Assembly: GCA_003586115.2 (NCBI GenBank)
Contig: QVOM02000042.1
Span: 78,589,868-78,653,867 of the forward strand
From: Salvator merianae
Taxonomy: Eukaryota > Chordata > Lepidosauria > Squamata > Teiidae
Direction of reading: 5' to 3'
DNA length: 64,000 nt
Part shown: one piece after another, positions 32,011 through 42,559 of the stretch
How positions within the stretch are numbered: position 1 is the stretch's first letter
Layout: every line of letters begins with the position of its first letter
Made by a program: the position numbers and the translations under genes
The notes under the pieces: model-generated
Seen by the model: only the letters and a program-made list of their open reading frames with translations
Database searches by the model: none
Told to the model about the DNA's origin: nothing

Positions 32011-33375
32011 GGCCCAACTACACCTAAAATTTAATCCACCTTTAGTCCACTCTGAAAGGGCACAGTCGAACATTGTAAATTTAATCCGAATCGGAAGAGT
32101 ACGAGGACTGAATTCATCTTCTGACCGTTCCCACATTTGCATTTTAACAAGGACTCAGTTCAGACTTGCTCATTCTCACACTGATGTTTCCCATGTTTGG
32201 CACAGGGAAACCATACCTTTTCTGCCTCCAACCCTCACCAAATCCCCCTCCCTGTGCAGTCAGTGACTGGCTGTAGTCCCAATGTTCAAATCTTGACTTC
32301 ACAGGGGTGGGCAAGTCAAGCTCCACCCTCCGTATGTCCCCACTGCTGCCTCAGAACACAGATTCACTTGGCAGCATTACTAGTCATTCACTTTTTGCTC
32401 CTTCTCCCCTTCCAGTTTGTATCCACCCAAGCAGAACTTTAATACCACATATACCGCACAATAAAGCTTCTTAAAGGGCAGATGGCTTTTTCTGCTTCAT
32501 TGCAATTGCACTTTTGTGCAATTGCGTGATTTAAGAATAACGCAAAAGCAAAGAGAGGTCCGTGAAGAGGGGATAACATGGGAGGGTAATGGGGGGGGGG
32601 CTCTATTAATGTGATAGTGTAGTTAATGGCCAGTAAATGGACTCTGCCTCACCTCCCCCCAAGACATCCGCAACGTGTCCCACTATGTAGCTGTCTGCTG
32701 CCGACGGCAAAACTGATACTGAGAGGTTTCTTTGTTGGGGCAAAAGGACTGCACCCTCAAACAGGTGCAGTCTGTTTTTGGTTTAATCTGCAGACAGAAG
32801 TGGAGGATGCCTTTAATTTCTTCCTGGCAGTGTCAATGGGGGATAAAGGAAGAGAAAGCACCGCAGTTTAGCAAAAGTAAAACGGAGGACGTTTTACTTT
32901 TCTACTGTGATTCCTGCCCACCCACAAAGTCTGTCATTGGACTGCAGGAAATGGAAAGCCCTCCCTCTGCACACACACCAAAAAGTACAGTCCCTCCCAA
33001 ATCGTCTCCTTCCACATTCTCTCATCACAAAGTAAAGCGGGCTAGCGATCTGGAACGGCTTGAGAACTTATTAAATCCTAATGCAAAGTAGTCCGGATTT
33101 TGCCAATTTAGTCCAGAAAAACTACAGAAAAGCAAGATCATGTCAGGCCAGTGGGAACTGAAGACGGCCTGTAAATTGATTAAATGTCATGTCAGAACAC
33201 TGCCAAAGTAAAACAACACAACAGCAAAGTGATAAGTAGTTTTCTTTCCTTGTTATCTAACCTAGCAAATCCATCTTTGGGTAAGATAGTGCAGAAAGAA
33301 AATGGTTTGCCACTTTGATGATGTGTTCTTTTGTTCTGAAGGTGGATCATAAATAGATTAAAATTAAAGAGTAAC
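32011..33375. mobile_element. Foldback MITE (cacacctaag family) interrupted by a Harbinger-like element
   Basis: The left piece at 32011-32055 reads gggcccaactacacctaaaa then tttagtccactctgaaa. The right piece from about 33205 reads acagcaaagtgataagtagt, then gataagatagtgc-like and actttgatgatgtgttcttt, ending tagattaaaattaa. Together they match the complete copy at 13.90 kb; the middle 1.15 kb is the inserted element. Confidence 0.6.
32057..33206 (-). mobile_element. Harbinger-like MITE inserted in the foldback MITE
   Basis: The left end is gggcacagtcgaacattgta; the right end is catgtcagaacactgcc. Both match the 41-kb copy in reverse orientation, including ggaagagtacgaggactga and the interior aaagtaaagcgggctagcga. 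The flanks are aaa and aaa. Frames of 81-119 aa within it correspond to anti-sense or chance readings also seen in the 41-kb copy. No transposase. Confidence 0.7.
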
Positions 33376-33396
33376 CAGTACCAAGGGCATATATTT

Positions 33397-33600
33397 TCAT
33401 GTTGTTTATTTATAGCACTTATATCATGCCTTTCCTCCATGAAACCTAAGATATGATTCCCCTCCCATCCATTTTGTTTTCATAGAAAAATTTGAGACTG
33501 GTTTGGTTAAGCTGAGAGGCGGTGAGATTTCATGGCTGAGTGGGGATTTGAACCCAGAGATTCCAAATCTGACACTCTGGATGGCATGAAGGCTTACTCA
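33397..33600 (+). mobile_element. CORE/MIR-like SINE
   Basis: The run tgtttatttatagcacttat, atcatgcctttcctccatga, then gatttcatggctgagtgggg and atttgaacccagagattcca is the standard CORE-SINE layout. It is diverged in the middle. Confidence 0.6.
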
Positions 33601-35150
33601 GAGCCCATCAGTTTTGCAAATGAATGCCTGAATGGCAGGGCTTATTTTGCCAGACATATTGTAATCCTGAAATATGTTTAATTAACTAATAACATGAAAA
33701 TGAGCACATAGAGGCAAGTCTTCCACATCAATGAATAGCTATGGCCCATCTGCAGCCACCTCTGAGTAACAGTGCAGCATCTTTGTCAAAGGAATGCAGC
33801 TACTATAAGCCTGTGCGATTGGTACTTTCCTGTGTGGAAACTGAACGCTACATAAATTGAGTTCTAGCACGCTGAATCTAAAAAAAACAACCTTGTAGAA
33901 GCAATGCCTTGCATAAACTGAAATGAAGTAGTGACTAGGTTTAGAATAGGTAAAGTTTAGCAAAGCTGTAATTCTGTGCAGATCCCATGAAAACTGACCT
34001 CACTGAACACAGTGGGTTATGAACATGTTAAACAATCTGGAATAAAAACATGCCTGAAGAAGGAAGGCTGAATGAATTCAAGCTCTGAGCTCCTGATAGT
34101 GGACTGCTGCCCACTCTGTCCTTATCCTGCCCTGTGGAAGATATCAAGCAACTAGTTACCAGCTTCACTCAAGTCTGGGGGCAGAGTATTGATACTGCAA
34201 GATACCCTTCTGCAGCTGCCCTTGGTTTGCATCATATGTTGATCTGTGTGCAGGAGAAGAATTGACGTTTGTGTTTTAGTCTCAGGCTCTGCAGCCTCTT
34301 AAACTCAGTGTTTTGAAATGGACTGCTTGGAGCAAATAAATTTAAAACCATGACCTCAGGTTCTCGCAATCAAGTCTCAAATGCTGATTACTTCTGCGAG
34401 AGTTTTACGTATCAGGACTGAGAAGGGACTATCAACATATTTCTCTTACTTGCTTGACATTTCTCCCCCCACACCCATTTAAGTAGCTATACCTTCTGCA
34501 GTGCTGAGTTTCTTTTGCCTCTGTTATATAACTGTCAAAACAACCAATTGTGAAAGACACAAATTAATCCAAGCTGAAGCACGACATGGTTATCCCAGAA
34601 GGGCAGAATCTAGCAAGCTTCAGTTTGAGGGCTTGTCAAAGGACTACAGGAGTAAGATTTGACAAGCCCAATTTCAAAAAAACTTCTGTCAGATCCAGAA
34701 ACCAGTTGTTTCTGGAATGCTTGAAATTTAAAGCAATTTTTGTTCAGAATAGAATGTGCGGAACAAAGTTAGGCCATCTTCAAATACTTGTGCTGAAGTG
34801 GTTTGTGGATCCACTTTATTTATTTATAGTGGCCTATCTGTGTGCACTGGTGTGCACAGTTTTCTTTCTTAAATTTTGCTTGTGGCACTGTAGTTTGGAT
34901 ATGTGTTAATTTGCCAGAAGACATGCATTTGTGGACCATTCTGCTTCTTCATGGGGAAATGAATGTATAGGCTTTTTATAGATTTTCAGTTGTTGCAATA
35001 ACAAAGAAGCAAAAGGTGCTGCCATACTTTGCCCATATGGAACTGACCTGGCAATCCATACTGTATTTGTCCTTTGGACGCTGCTCCTGCCAGGGTGGCA
35101 AAGACCCCTGGAAAAGAAAGCAAGATGGTCCCTTGGGCTGCAAGGAGATA
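33600..35150. other. Intergenic stretch, nothing recognised
   Basis: AT-rich, with chance frames only. The 107-aa frame at 34586-34909 ends in a hydrophobic stretch but has no domain, start context or splice support. Confidence 0.4.
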
Positions 35151-36059
35151 AAATCAGTCAATACAAAAGGAAACCAACCCTGACTATTCACTGGAAGGAG
35201 AAATATTGATGCTGAAGCTCAAATACTTTGGGCTCCTTGGAAAAGACCCTGATGCTGGGAAAGACTGAAGGCAAAAGGAGAAGGGGAAGGCAGAGGATGA
35301 GATGGATGGATAGTGTTGTGGAAGCAACAAACATGAGCTTGGGCAAACTCCATGAGATGGTAAGAGCGCAGTCTGACACAACATTTAATCAGTTTACAGT
35401 CCATCTGCAATCCCCGCAGGTCAAACATACTTTTGCCTTTCCATAGTTTTTCAGGAATACATTGCTGAAATCAGGACTACTTTGCATTCAGATTAAGGAA
35501 GTTCTCAGCCCCTTTCAGATCATTAGCCTGTTTTACTTTGCAATGTGAGAACATGCAAGTAAACTATTTGGGAGGGGACCATACTTTTTGGAAGTGTGCA
35601 GAGGGAGAGCTCCCCATTTCCTCCCATCCCAATAACAGACTTTGTTGTGGGCATTGTACTCAGGAGGGTGAGAACATCATAATTGGGATGGGAAGAGAGA
35701 ACAGAATCTAGCATATATTGCCTGGTTTCTGCTGTGTTGTCCTCTTTCAGACCTTCAAACTGCTTGATTTTTTTTTTTTTTTTTTTGCTGTTTGAATTTT
35801 TTAACAAAAGAGGAGATGCAGTGGAAGCTATTCTTCATTTACTTTGGGCAACACCCTGTTCTATAGTTGGCTGGGCACCATAATCCACTCCCAAAATGCA
35901 TACCTCCTCTTTTCTCTCCCATCTCTGACAGACAATGTATCTCCATTTTTCTTTCTCTCCTGTCCTTGCAAGAGGGACAATGTGTCTCCATATTCCTTTC
36001 TCTCCAGTCTTTGCAAGAAGGAGGACACTGTGAGCCTATTCACACTTGACAGTAGCAAG

Positions 36060-36850
36060 CATCTAGCATGTGTGCTATCCAAGTGATTCCGCACCGGAGG
36101 ACAGCCAAAGCAACCGGGAGTGGGCTTCATCCACTCCCGATCACTAATACTGCTGGTGCACTAAATTGTAGTCTGGAACCTTACCTGGAGCTCATAGCGA
36201 GCTTCAGGTAAGGTTCCATTCTCACTTACCTGCACTGCAGTGGCCATCTTGGGTGCAATGTGCCCATTGTGCATGTGTGATGGGGCAATTGGGCCTGAGT
36301 GGGCCCCTGAGATGCCCTGATTGGACCTGCAATGCCCATATCAGGTTGTATGATGCCCAATCCAACCTTGCGAGGCCCAATCAGGCATGTACCTGATTGT
36401 CACCATGGCAGTATCTGGGAAGTATCTGACCACTGCCGTGGGAACTAGCAGACACACGCAGTGTGCAGGCGCAATGGGCCAATTGTGCCAGTGGCATTGG
36501 ACCTACACAATTGGATGGCCCCAATCGGGCCGTGCAGGCCCAATTGGGGCATTGCAGGCCCAACTGGGGCATCACAGGCCTGATCCAGGCATTGCGGGGG
36601 CCCAATCAAGCCTGCACGATCAAACGGGCCCGAATGAGTGATTCTGCATGTGCACGACACTGCTCCAGGTCACTATGGCAGCAGTTGGCTGCTTGCTGGC
36701 CACTGCCATAGTGAGGATTGGGCACTGCTATGGGCATTCACACCACGAACACCAGTAGGCAGCTTCAGGACCCGTTTTCGACCATGCAGTGTGGATAGTG
36801 TCCACCCTGTGTAGTTAAGTACTACACTAGCACAGACTAATTAGTCTATG
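36060..36850. mobile_element. Repeat-derived block with degenerate ~24-bp tandem units
   Basis: Between 36.28 and 36.61 kb the phrases ggcccaatc, gggccgtgcaggcccaatt, ggggcattgcaggcccaact and ggggcatcacaggcctgatc repeat with a period of roughly 24 bases. The block sits between cctattcacacttgac and gcattcacaccacg, which could be element ends. Overlapping 71-84 aa frames (Gly/Ala/Gln-rich) are products of the tandem array. Confidence 0.45.
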
Positions 36851-36939
36851 CTAGCATAGTAAGTGCAAAACAGCTTATGTTCTTCATTTTCCTTTGGCAC
36901 GGAAACAACATTTCCTTTCCTTAAAAGAGGACTTGTAAG

Positions 36940-37390
36940 AACTTTCCTTTTAAATCAAAATTTTATTTACTGGGTAGAGTAGAGGGTAACTTTGATTATG
37001 TTAATGTTTTAATTCAAAACATGGTGACTGCAGCTAGAATAAAATGGAAATTAGATAAAATACCTAAAGTAGGTGATTGGTTGTTTAAAATATGGATCTC
37101 ACAGAGATAGACAAATTGACTAACTTATTAATAAACAAGACTTTGAATAAGTTTGTTAAAAACTGGAAACCCTTTATTGACTTTCTACAAGAATTAGGAA
37201 GAATAAAAATGAAAGAAGACAGGTCAGAAGAAGAAGGGAACCAGGAGGGGCAAGAAACAAGAAACCTAGAAGAAACATTTGAAGAAGAGGGGAACCAAAA
37301 TGTAATGAACAAAGGTTATCTATATGAACACACCCATTTGGGAATAAGATAAGTATTTCAAAATAAAATTAAAATTAAAAAGAGGATTTT
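36940..37390 (+). mobile_element. L1-type LINE ORF2 C-terminus and tail
   Basis: At about 37021 the plus strand reads MVTAARIKWKLDKIP, then VGDWLFKIW. After a one-base frame change it reads DLTEIDKLTNLL and, after a few residues, FVKNWKPFIDFL. This is the conserved end of L1 ORF2. It ends in aaaataaaattaaaattaaa. The frame break and 5' truncation mean it is dead. Confidence 0.65.
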
Positions 37391-38877
37391 TACACAAAAC
37401 TGGAACTGTCCTTCAGCAGCTCTAGGGCAAACAGCACAGTATAGCTTTCTTCAAGAATGCAGGGGGTGTGGGTGCATGCAGGATGGTGTAGCCCTCAGCT
37501 GCACCTGTTTTGGGATGCAGGCCTTTTATCCCAATAAATAACCCATGTCATTATCAATTTTACCATCCACACCACACAACTATATAATGGGACACATGCT
37601 GCTGTGGATGTCTTGGCAGGGAGTCCATTTGCTGACTGCTAACTTCGCTATCATCATAATGGACCTCCACACACATTCCCCCCTTTTCACTGACTTCTCC
37701 CCACTTTTATGTTACTCTGAAGTTGCACAATTGCGCAAAAGTGCAATTACAAAGGAGCAGAAATTGAGATCCACCCTTTAAGAAGCGTTATTGTGCGGTA
37801 GGTGTGGAATTGAAGTTGAGCTTGGGTAGATCCAGGTTGGAGGGAGATAAGGAGCAAACGGTGAATTGCCAGTAACCCTGCCAAGGGAATCCATGTTCTG
37901 ATGTGGCAGCAGGGAAATACCGAGGGCAGAGTTTGACTTTCCTGCCCCTATGAAGGCAAGATTAGAAGACTAGGACTGCACAGGGAAGGGAATTTTGTGA
38001 GAGGTGGAGACAGAAAAGTTTAGTTTCCACATGCCAAGCAGGGGAAAAATAAGATGTGAGTATGAGCAAGAGCAAGTCCAAATTGAGTCTGTATTATAAT
38101 GCAAATGTGGGAACTACCAGAACAAGTACTCAATCCTCATTCTCCTCCAGTACGGATTAAATTTACAATATGGGACAGCACCCTAAAGGCTAGAAGGGCT
38201 GGCATACTGTGGTCCATGGGGTCACAAAGGGTCTGATAGGACTTAATGACTGAACAACAACAATCTCTCATACCATGTAGACAGCGACAACAACATCATG
38301 AACAGATTGCAATAGCAAATAAATGTGAAGCTTGGCATCTAGGCAAACAACACTCCCAAACGAATCTTTGCTTCCTGCCCTCCTAGAAATAGCTGGGCTC
38401 ATTCAGTGGCAGTCATGCCCATGGTTCTCAGTGATGACCCCAGATACTGATTATAAACTTTGAGCTACTTTGTAGACTATACTAATAAAAGACACCGGTC
38501 TCTCACTCAATATAGGAACTTATTTAAGAATGCAAGTGTAAAGAAATCTGTTTTAGTCTTTGAACCTGTAGGAGTAAAGATGATTCTAGCACAAATTATA
38601 TGGTATCTAGTCCTACTATAGTTTATTCTTCTCATTTTAGATTTCGGAGTCTTTAGATGGCATTCATATACTAATGCCTATATTGAACGAAAGACCAGTT
38701 GTGTTTGAAAACCTGAACCTTTATGTTTGAAAAATCAGAAGCAAAAAACCATGTAGAAGAAAAAATACATCAAAATGTATTTGGCTTCCATGACCAGTGT
38801 ATTTCTATCTGAAATTCTCACTGGCTTGAAAGATTTCATGTGAATATTTATAAGTTTATACAGTGTATATATATATG

Positions 38878-38882
<5 letters not shown>

Positions 38883-38933
<51 letters not shown>
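38883..38933. repeat. (CT)n then (AT)n compound microsatellite
   Basis: About 16 ct units followed by ten ta units. It lies beside an L2-like tail (38.94-39.03 kb: gccctgagatttctgggtat). Confidence 0.9.
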
Positions 38934-39034
38934 GTTGTGTGGTGTGGATGGTAAAATTTATTGTTACCTGCCCTGAGATTTCTGGGTATAGGGCAGGATA
39001 GAAATACAAATTAAAATATTTTTTAACTTTGGAT

Positions 39035-40600
39035 AGTCCTGTTATTTTTATGTTATGTGCTATATTGTTTGAATGTTTCTGATTTCTATATATAAAAATA
39101 GACACTGGAAGCTATTTTCAAATTTATTTCTGTCCTTTGCTAGTTCCTTTTGCTATTGCCCTCTGACAGCAGACAGGTTATCAAAGTCAGGTGCTTGCAG
39201 TGCTGATGCCAAGGGAAGGTGGGACAGACATGTTTGCTTGTTGGCATACCTTTTCCTTCAGTCTTTCTTCTCCTGGGCACCATTATGTGTGTTAAGCTAA
39301 AAGACATAAATTGTCCACCCCTGCCACAGAATGTAGGATGGTGGTAAGAATATTGGAGTTGGACTGATAGCTTTCTCCTGGAGGTTTTTGTTTGTTTTTT
39401 AGCTTTCCCTGCTTCACAGAGTTGTTCTGCGGTCATGTGGTCATCACAGGATTAAATGAACAGAAAGAATTAGGTATGCTACCTTGGGGAAAAGTGGGAT
39501 ATAAAACAAAAATTGTTGCATCATTTGCATATACTCTAGCTTATTGCACTACCATTCAGTTTCTTTTGTAGCACATAGGAAACCTCCTGTTTTGTCTCTG
39601 CTTACTGCTTGTATCTAATTAGGGATCATATTCTCTATGTGTAAAGCATACTTTAGCATGTATAAAAGTTAGACGGTTACTTTTGGTAGACCAAGAAAAA
39701 TTGTTTTGGAAATGAATGACATGGAGCAGAGGTGTCACGGTATGTATGGGTTTTGTTCTTTTTCCATTCATTTTCTTTTTCCTGTTCTAGCTCCACTGTC
39801 AGCCATTTTCCATGCTGGATTCTATATGCACTGTTTGGTGATCAGAATATCAGTCAGTTGTTTTCTGCTTTTGAACAGAATCTAACAGTATATATAGCAC
39901 AGTATGTTCAGATTTTTGAAAGTCTGAATAAACTTACATTGCTTTTGTATGACATGCTGGAAACTGTACAGATTTGGGGTAGGTATTTTTAATGCCTGCT
40001 CTAAATAGCATGAAAAAGAAATACCTTTTTGTGAGGTTATAGTTTCAGTGTTCTGTTTATATGGCGGCCAGCAGGTCCAGAAAAGAGCAAGTATCCTCCC
40101 CTTTATATAGCTATTACTGGTGCAGAACTATGCCTCTGAACTATGCCTTTACTTCTTTTTTCTTTTTAATGTCTGGCCTCTATCCTCTCTAGCCCCTAAA
40201 GTGAATTAATGAATCTTCATTACTTCTTAGGCTAGACAAACACACACAAACAACATTTACATTAAGAATAATGACTAAAATCAAGCTTGCTTAAACATCT
40301 ACAGACTTAACATAAGCATTTCCCTTCTGTAGCTAGATTCCTTCAAGTTTATGTTCCGTGCCAAGTAATATTGGAATTTGCATATACATCTTGTCTTGGC
40401 GACCCATACATTTGTTTATAAATGGGCCAATCAATTGGTATATCACATCTTCATAAAAAGAACACTGGCAAAAGCCATGAGATAGAGTTTGTGTTTCTCC
40501 CAACCTGTAGATATATCATGCTAGCTAATATGGAAGTTTTCTGATATTTACCCTCTATAAATGTGGCAAGGAAAGGCTCTAGGTCAGACACTGGCAAAAA
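39035..40600. other. Intergenic stretch, unrecognised
   Basis: No gene, SINE or DNA transposon ends recognised. The 86-aa frame at 39732-39992 has no domain. Confidence 0.4.
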
Positions 40601-40627
40601 CCTATGTCTAGAAATTCTGTGCATGAA

Positions 40628-40851
40628 GAAACAGAAGTATATACAGTACCATACAAAGCCGGAAAGAGCAAAAACCAAGCTATGAAAACTATAATATGGC
40701 TGTGTTCCGACACGGCATTTAATCAGTTTACAGGCCGTCGAAACAGAAGTATATACAGTACCATACAAAGCCGGAAAGAGCAAAAACCAAGCTATGAAAA
40801 CTACACTATGGCCGTGTTCCGACACGGCATTTAATCAGTTTACAGGCCGTC
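40628..40851. repeat. 112-bp tandem duplication spanning a transposon end
   Basis: Units 40628-40739 and 40740-40851 differ at only three positions by eye (ataatatggctgtg against acactatggccgtg). Each unit holds about 70 bases of host flank starting gaaacagaagtatatacag and the first 42 bases of the Harbinger-like element, ending acaggccgtc. Confidence 0.9.
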
Positions 40852-41997
40852 TTCAGTTCCCACTGGCCTGACATGATCTTGCCGTTCTGTAGTTTTTCTG
40901 GACTAAATTGGCAAAATTCGGACTACTTTGTATTCGGATTTATTGAGTTCCCAAGCCGTTCCAGATCGCTAGCGCGCTTTACTTTGCGATGTGGGAACGG
41001 GGAAGGAGACTATTTAGGAGGGACCGTACTTTTTTGGGGGCGTGCAGAGGGAGGGATCCCCATTTTGTGCCATCCAATGACAGACTTTGTGGGTGGGCAG
41101 GAAGCGCAGTAGTTTCCTCTGCCTCCATTATCCCCCCTTCTGTCGCTGCCAGGGGAAAAGAAACCGTCCTCCTTTTTACTTCGTTAAGCTGTGGACCTTT
41201 CTCTTTCTTTATCCCCCATTCGACACTGCCAGGAAGAAATTAAAGGCTTCCTCCACTTCCGTCTGCTCTTTAAACCCAAAAATAGACTGTGTCTGTTTGG
41301 AGTTGCAGTCCTCTTGCCCCAACAAAGAACACACTCAGTATTAGTTTTGCCGTCGGCAGCACACAGCTACACAGCAGGGACACATGCCGCTGCGGATGTC
41401 TCGGGGGGAGATGAGGCAGAGTCCATTTGCTGGCGATGAACTGCACTGTCAAGATAATAGAGCCCCCCCCCTTTCCCTCCCCACTTCGTCATGGACCTCT
41501 CCCTGCTTTAGCGCTACTTTTAAATTGCACAATTGTGCAAAAGTGCACTTGCAAGGGAGCAGAAATCACCATCTGCCCTTTAAGAAGCTTAACTGTGCAG
41601 TACACAGGGTTTTAAAGTTCTGCTTGTGTAGATAGAGGCTGTAGGGGGGAGAAGGAGTAAATGGTGAATGACTAGTAACACTGCCAAGTGAATCCATGTT
41701 CTGAGGCAGCCGCAGGGACATACGGAGAGCGGAGCTTGACTTTCCCGCTCCTGTGATGTCAAGGTTTGAACGTTGGGACTGCAGCCAATCACTGACTGCC
41801 CAGGGAGGAGAATTTGACAAGGGGTGGAGGCAGGAAAGGTACTGTTTCTCCATGCCAAGCACGGGAAATATCAGTGTGGGAACGAGCAAGTACGAATTGA
41901 GTCCGTGTTAAACTGTAACTGTGGGAATGATCAGAAGTTAAATTCAGTCCTTGTACTCTTCCGATACGGATTAAATTTACGATGTCGGACCGCGGCC
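40810..41997 (+). mobile_element. Harbinger-like MITE, best full-length copy
   Basis: The left end is ggccgtgttccgacacggca; the right end reverse-complements to ggccgcggtccgacatcgta. The flanks are tat (40807-40809) and tat (41998-42000). About 1.19 kb. CpG is well preserved compared with the copies at 32, 35 and 56 kb, suggesting this is the youngest. Several plus and minus frames of 60-107 aa exist, none with a DDE nuclease or Myb-like domain that I can see, so it would need a transposase in trans. Confidence 0.75.
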
Positions 41998-42559
41998 TAT
42001 GTAATCCACCCAATTGTGCTTAATCTGAATTCTCAAAAGCTAGTGGTACCCAGTTGAAAGTAACAATGGCAGATTTAATCCAAGGGATTCCAGCTGAATG
42101 AAACCATTATTTCTTCTAGTGTGTGTCAACAAGGTTGAATGAAAAATAAAATATTAATATTTTTTCCTATGGGAGGAAATAGTCGGTATTTGTAAGCTAT
42201 TTTGCATTTTCTCCTATATTTCAAAAGTAGAATCTGTACTGAGGTTTTGGTAATGGTCTAATGCTTGGACTTCATGATGAAATAAAGGAAGAATAGAAAT
42301 GTGTAAGAATAGAAATGAGACTGTGCCAGCCTTTAAGACTTATAAATTACTTGGCAGTCAGGTAATACTATAACAATGCATTTCTCTGACAGCTCGAACA
42401 ATAACCTGCTTCAAGCCATGGGCAGAGTGGCTTCTCTTCCTTGCCTCCTTATCGAAGTGTGAGCATTTCTAATTTTTAAAACGGGTTGCCATAGTTGAAG
42501 CTTTTCATACACACGAAGTATTAAATATTCTTTACAACGGATCCATATTCTTCTTATCC

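Larger units (their letters stand above)
35369..38186 (+). mobile_element. Harbinger-like MITE within BovB, itself interrupted
   Basis: The start reads gagcgcagtctgacacaaca; the end reads ttacaatatgggacagcacc. The 5' piece (35369-35665) matches 40.81-41.10 kb, and the 3' piece (about 37550-38186) matches 41.36-42.00 kb in the same orientation. About 1.9 kb of unrelated DNA (35.67-37.55 kb) separates them. The outer flanks are taa and taa, a 3-bp duplication within BovB sequence. Confidence 0.65.
35163..38265 (+). mobile_element. BovB (RTE) LINE 3' end, split by a Harbinger-like element
   Basis: The left piece (35163-35365) reads gaaaccaaccctgactattc, ggaaaagaccctgatgctgg, agaggatgagatggatggat, and gggcaaactccatgagatgg. 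The right piece (38187-38265) resumes ggctagaagggctggcatac, then tggtccatggggtcacaaag, then gactgaacaacaacaa. Spliced over the insertion these give the ordinary BovB 3' end in order, so the split is secondary. Confidence 0.8.

Noticed and set aside
36387..36711. Gly/Ala/Gln-rich 70-84 aa frames as a collagen-like or low-complexity protein
   Set aside because: They arise from a degenerate 24-bp tandem array and occur on both strands.
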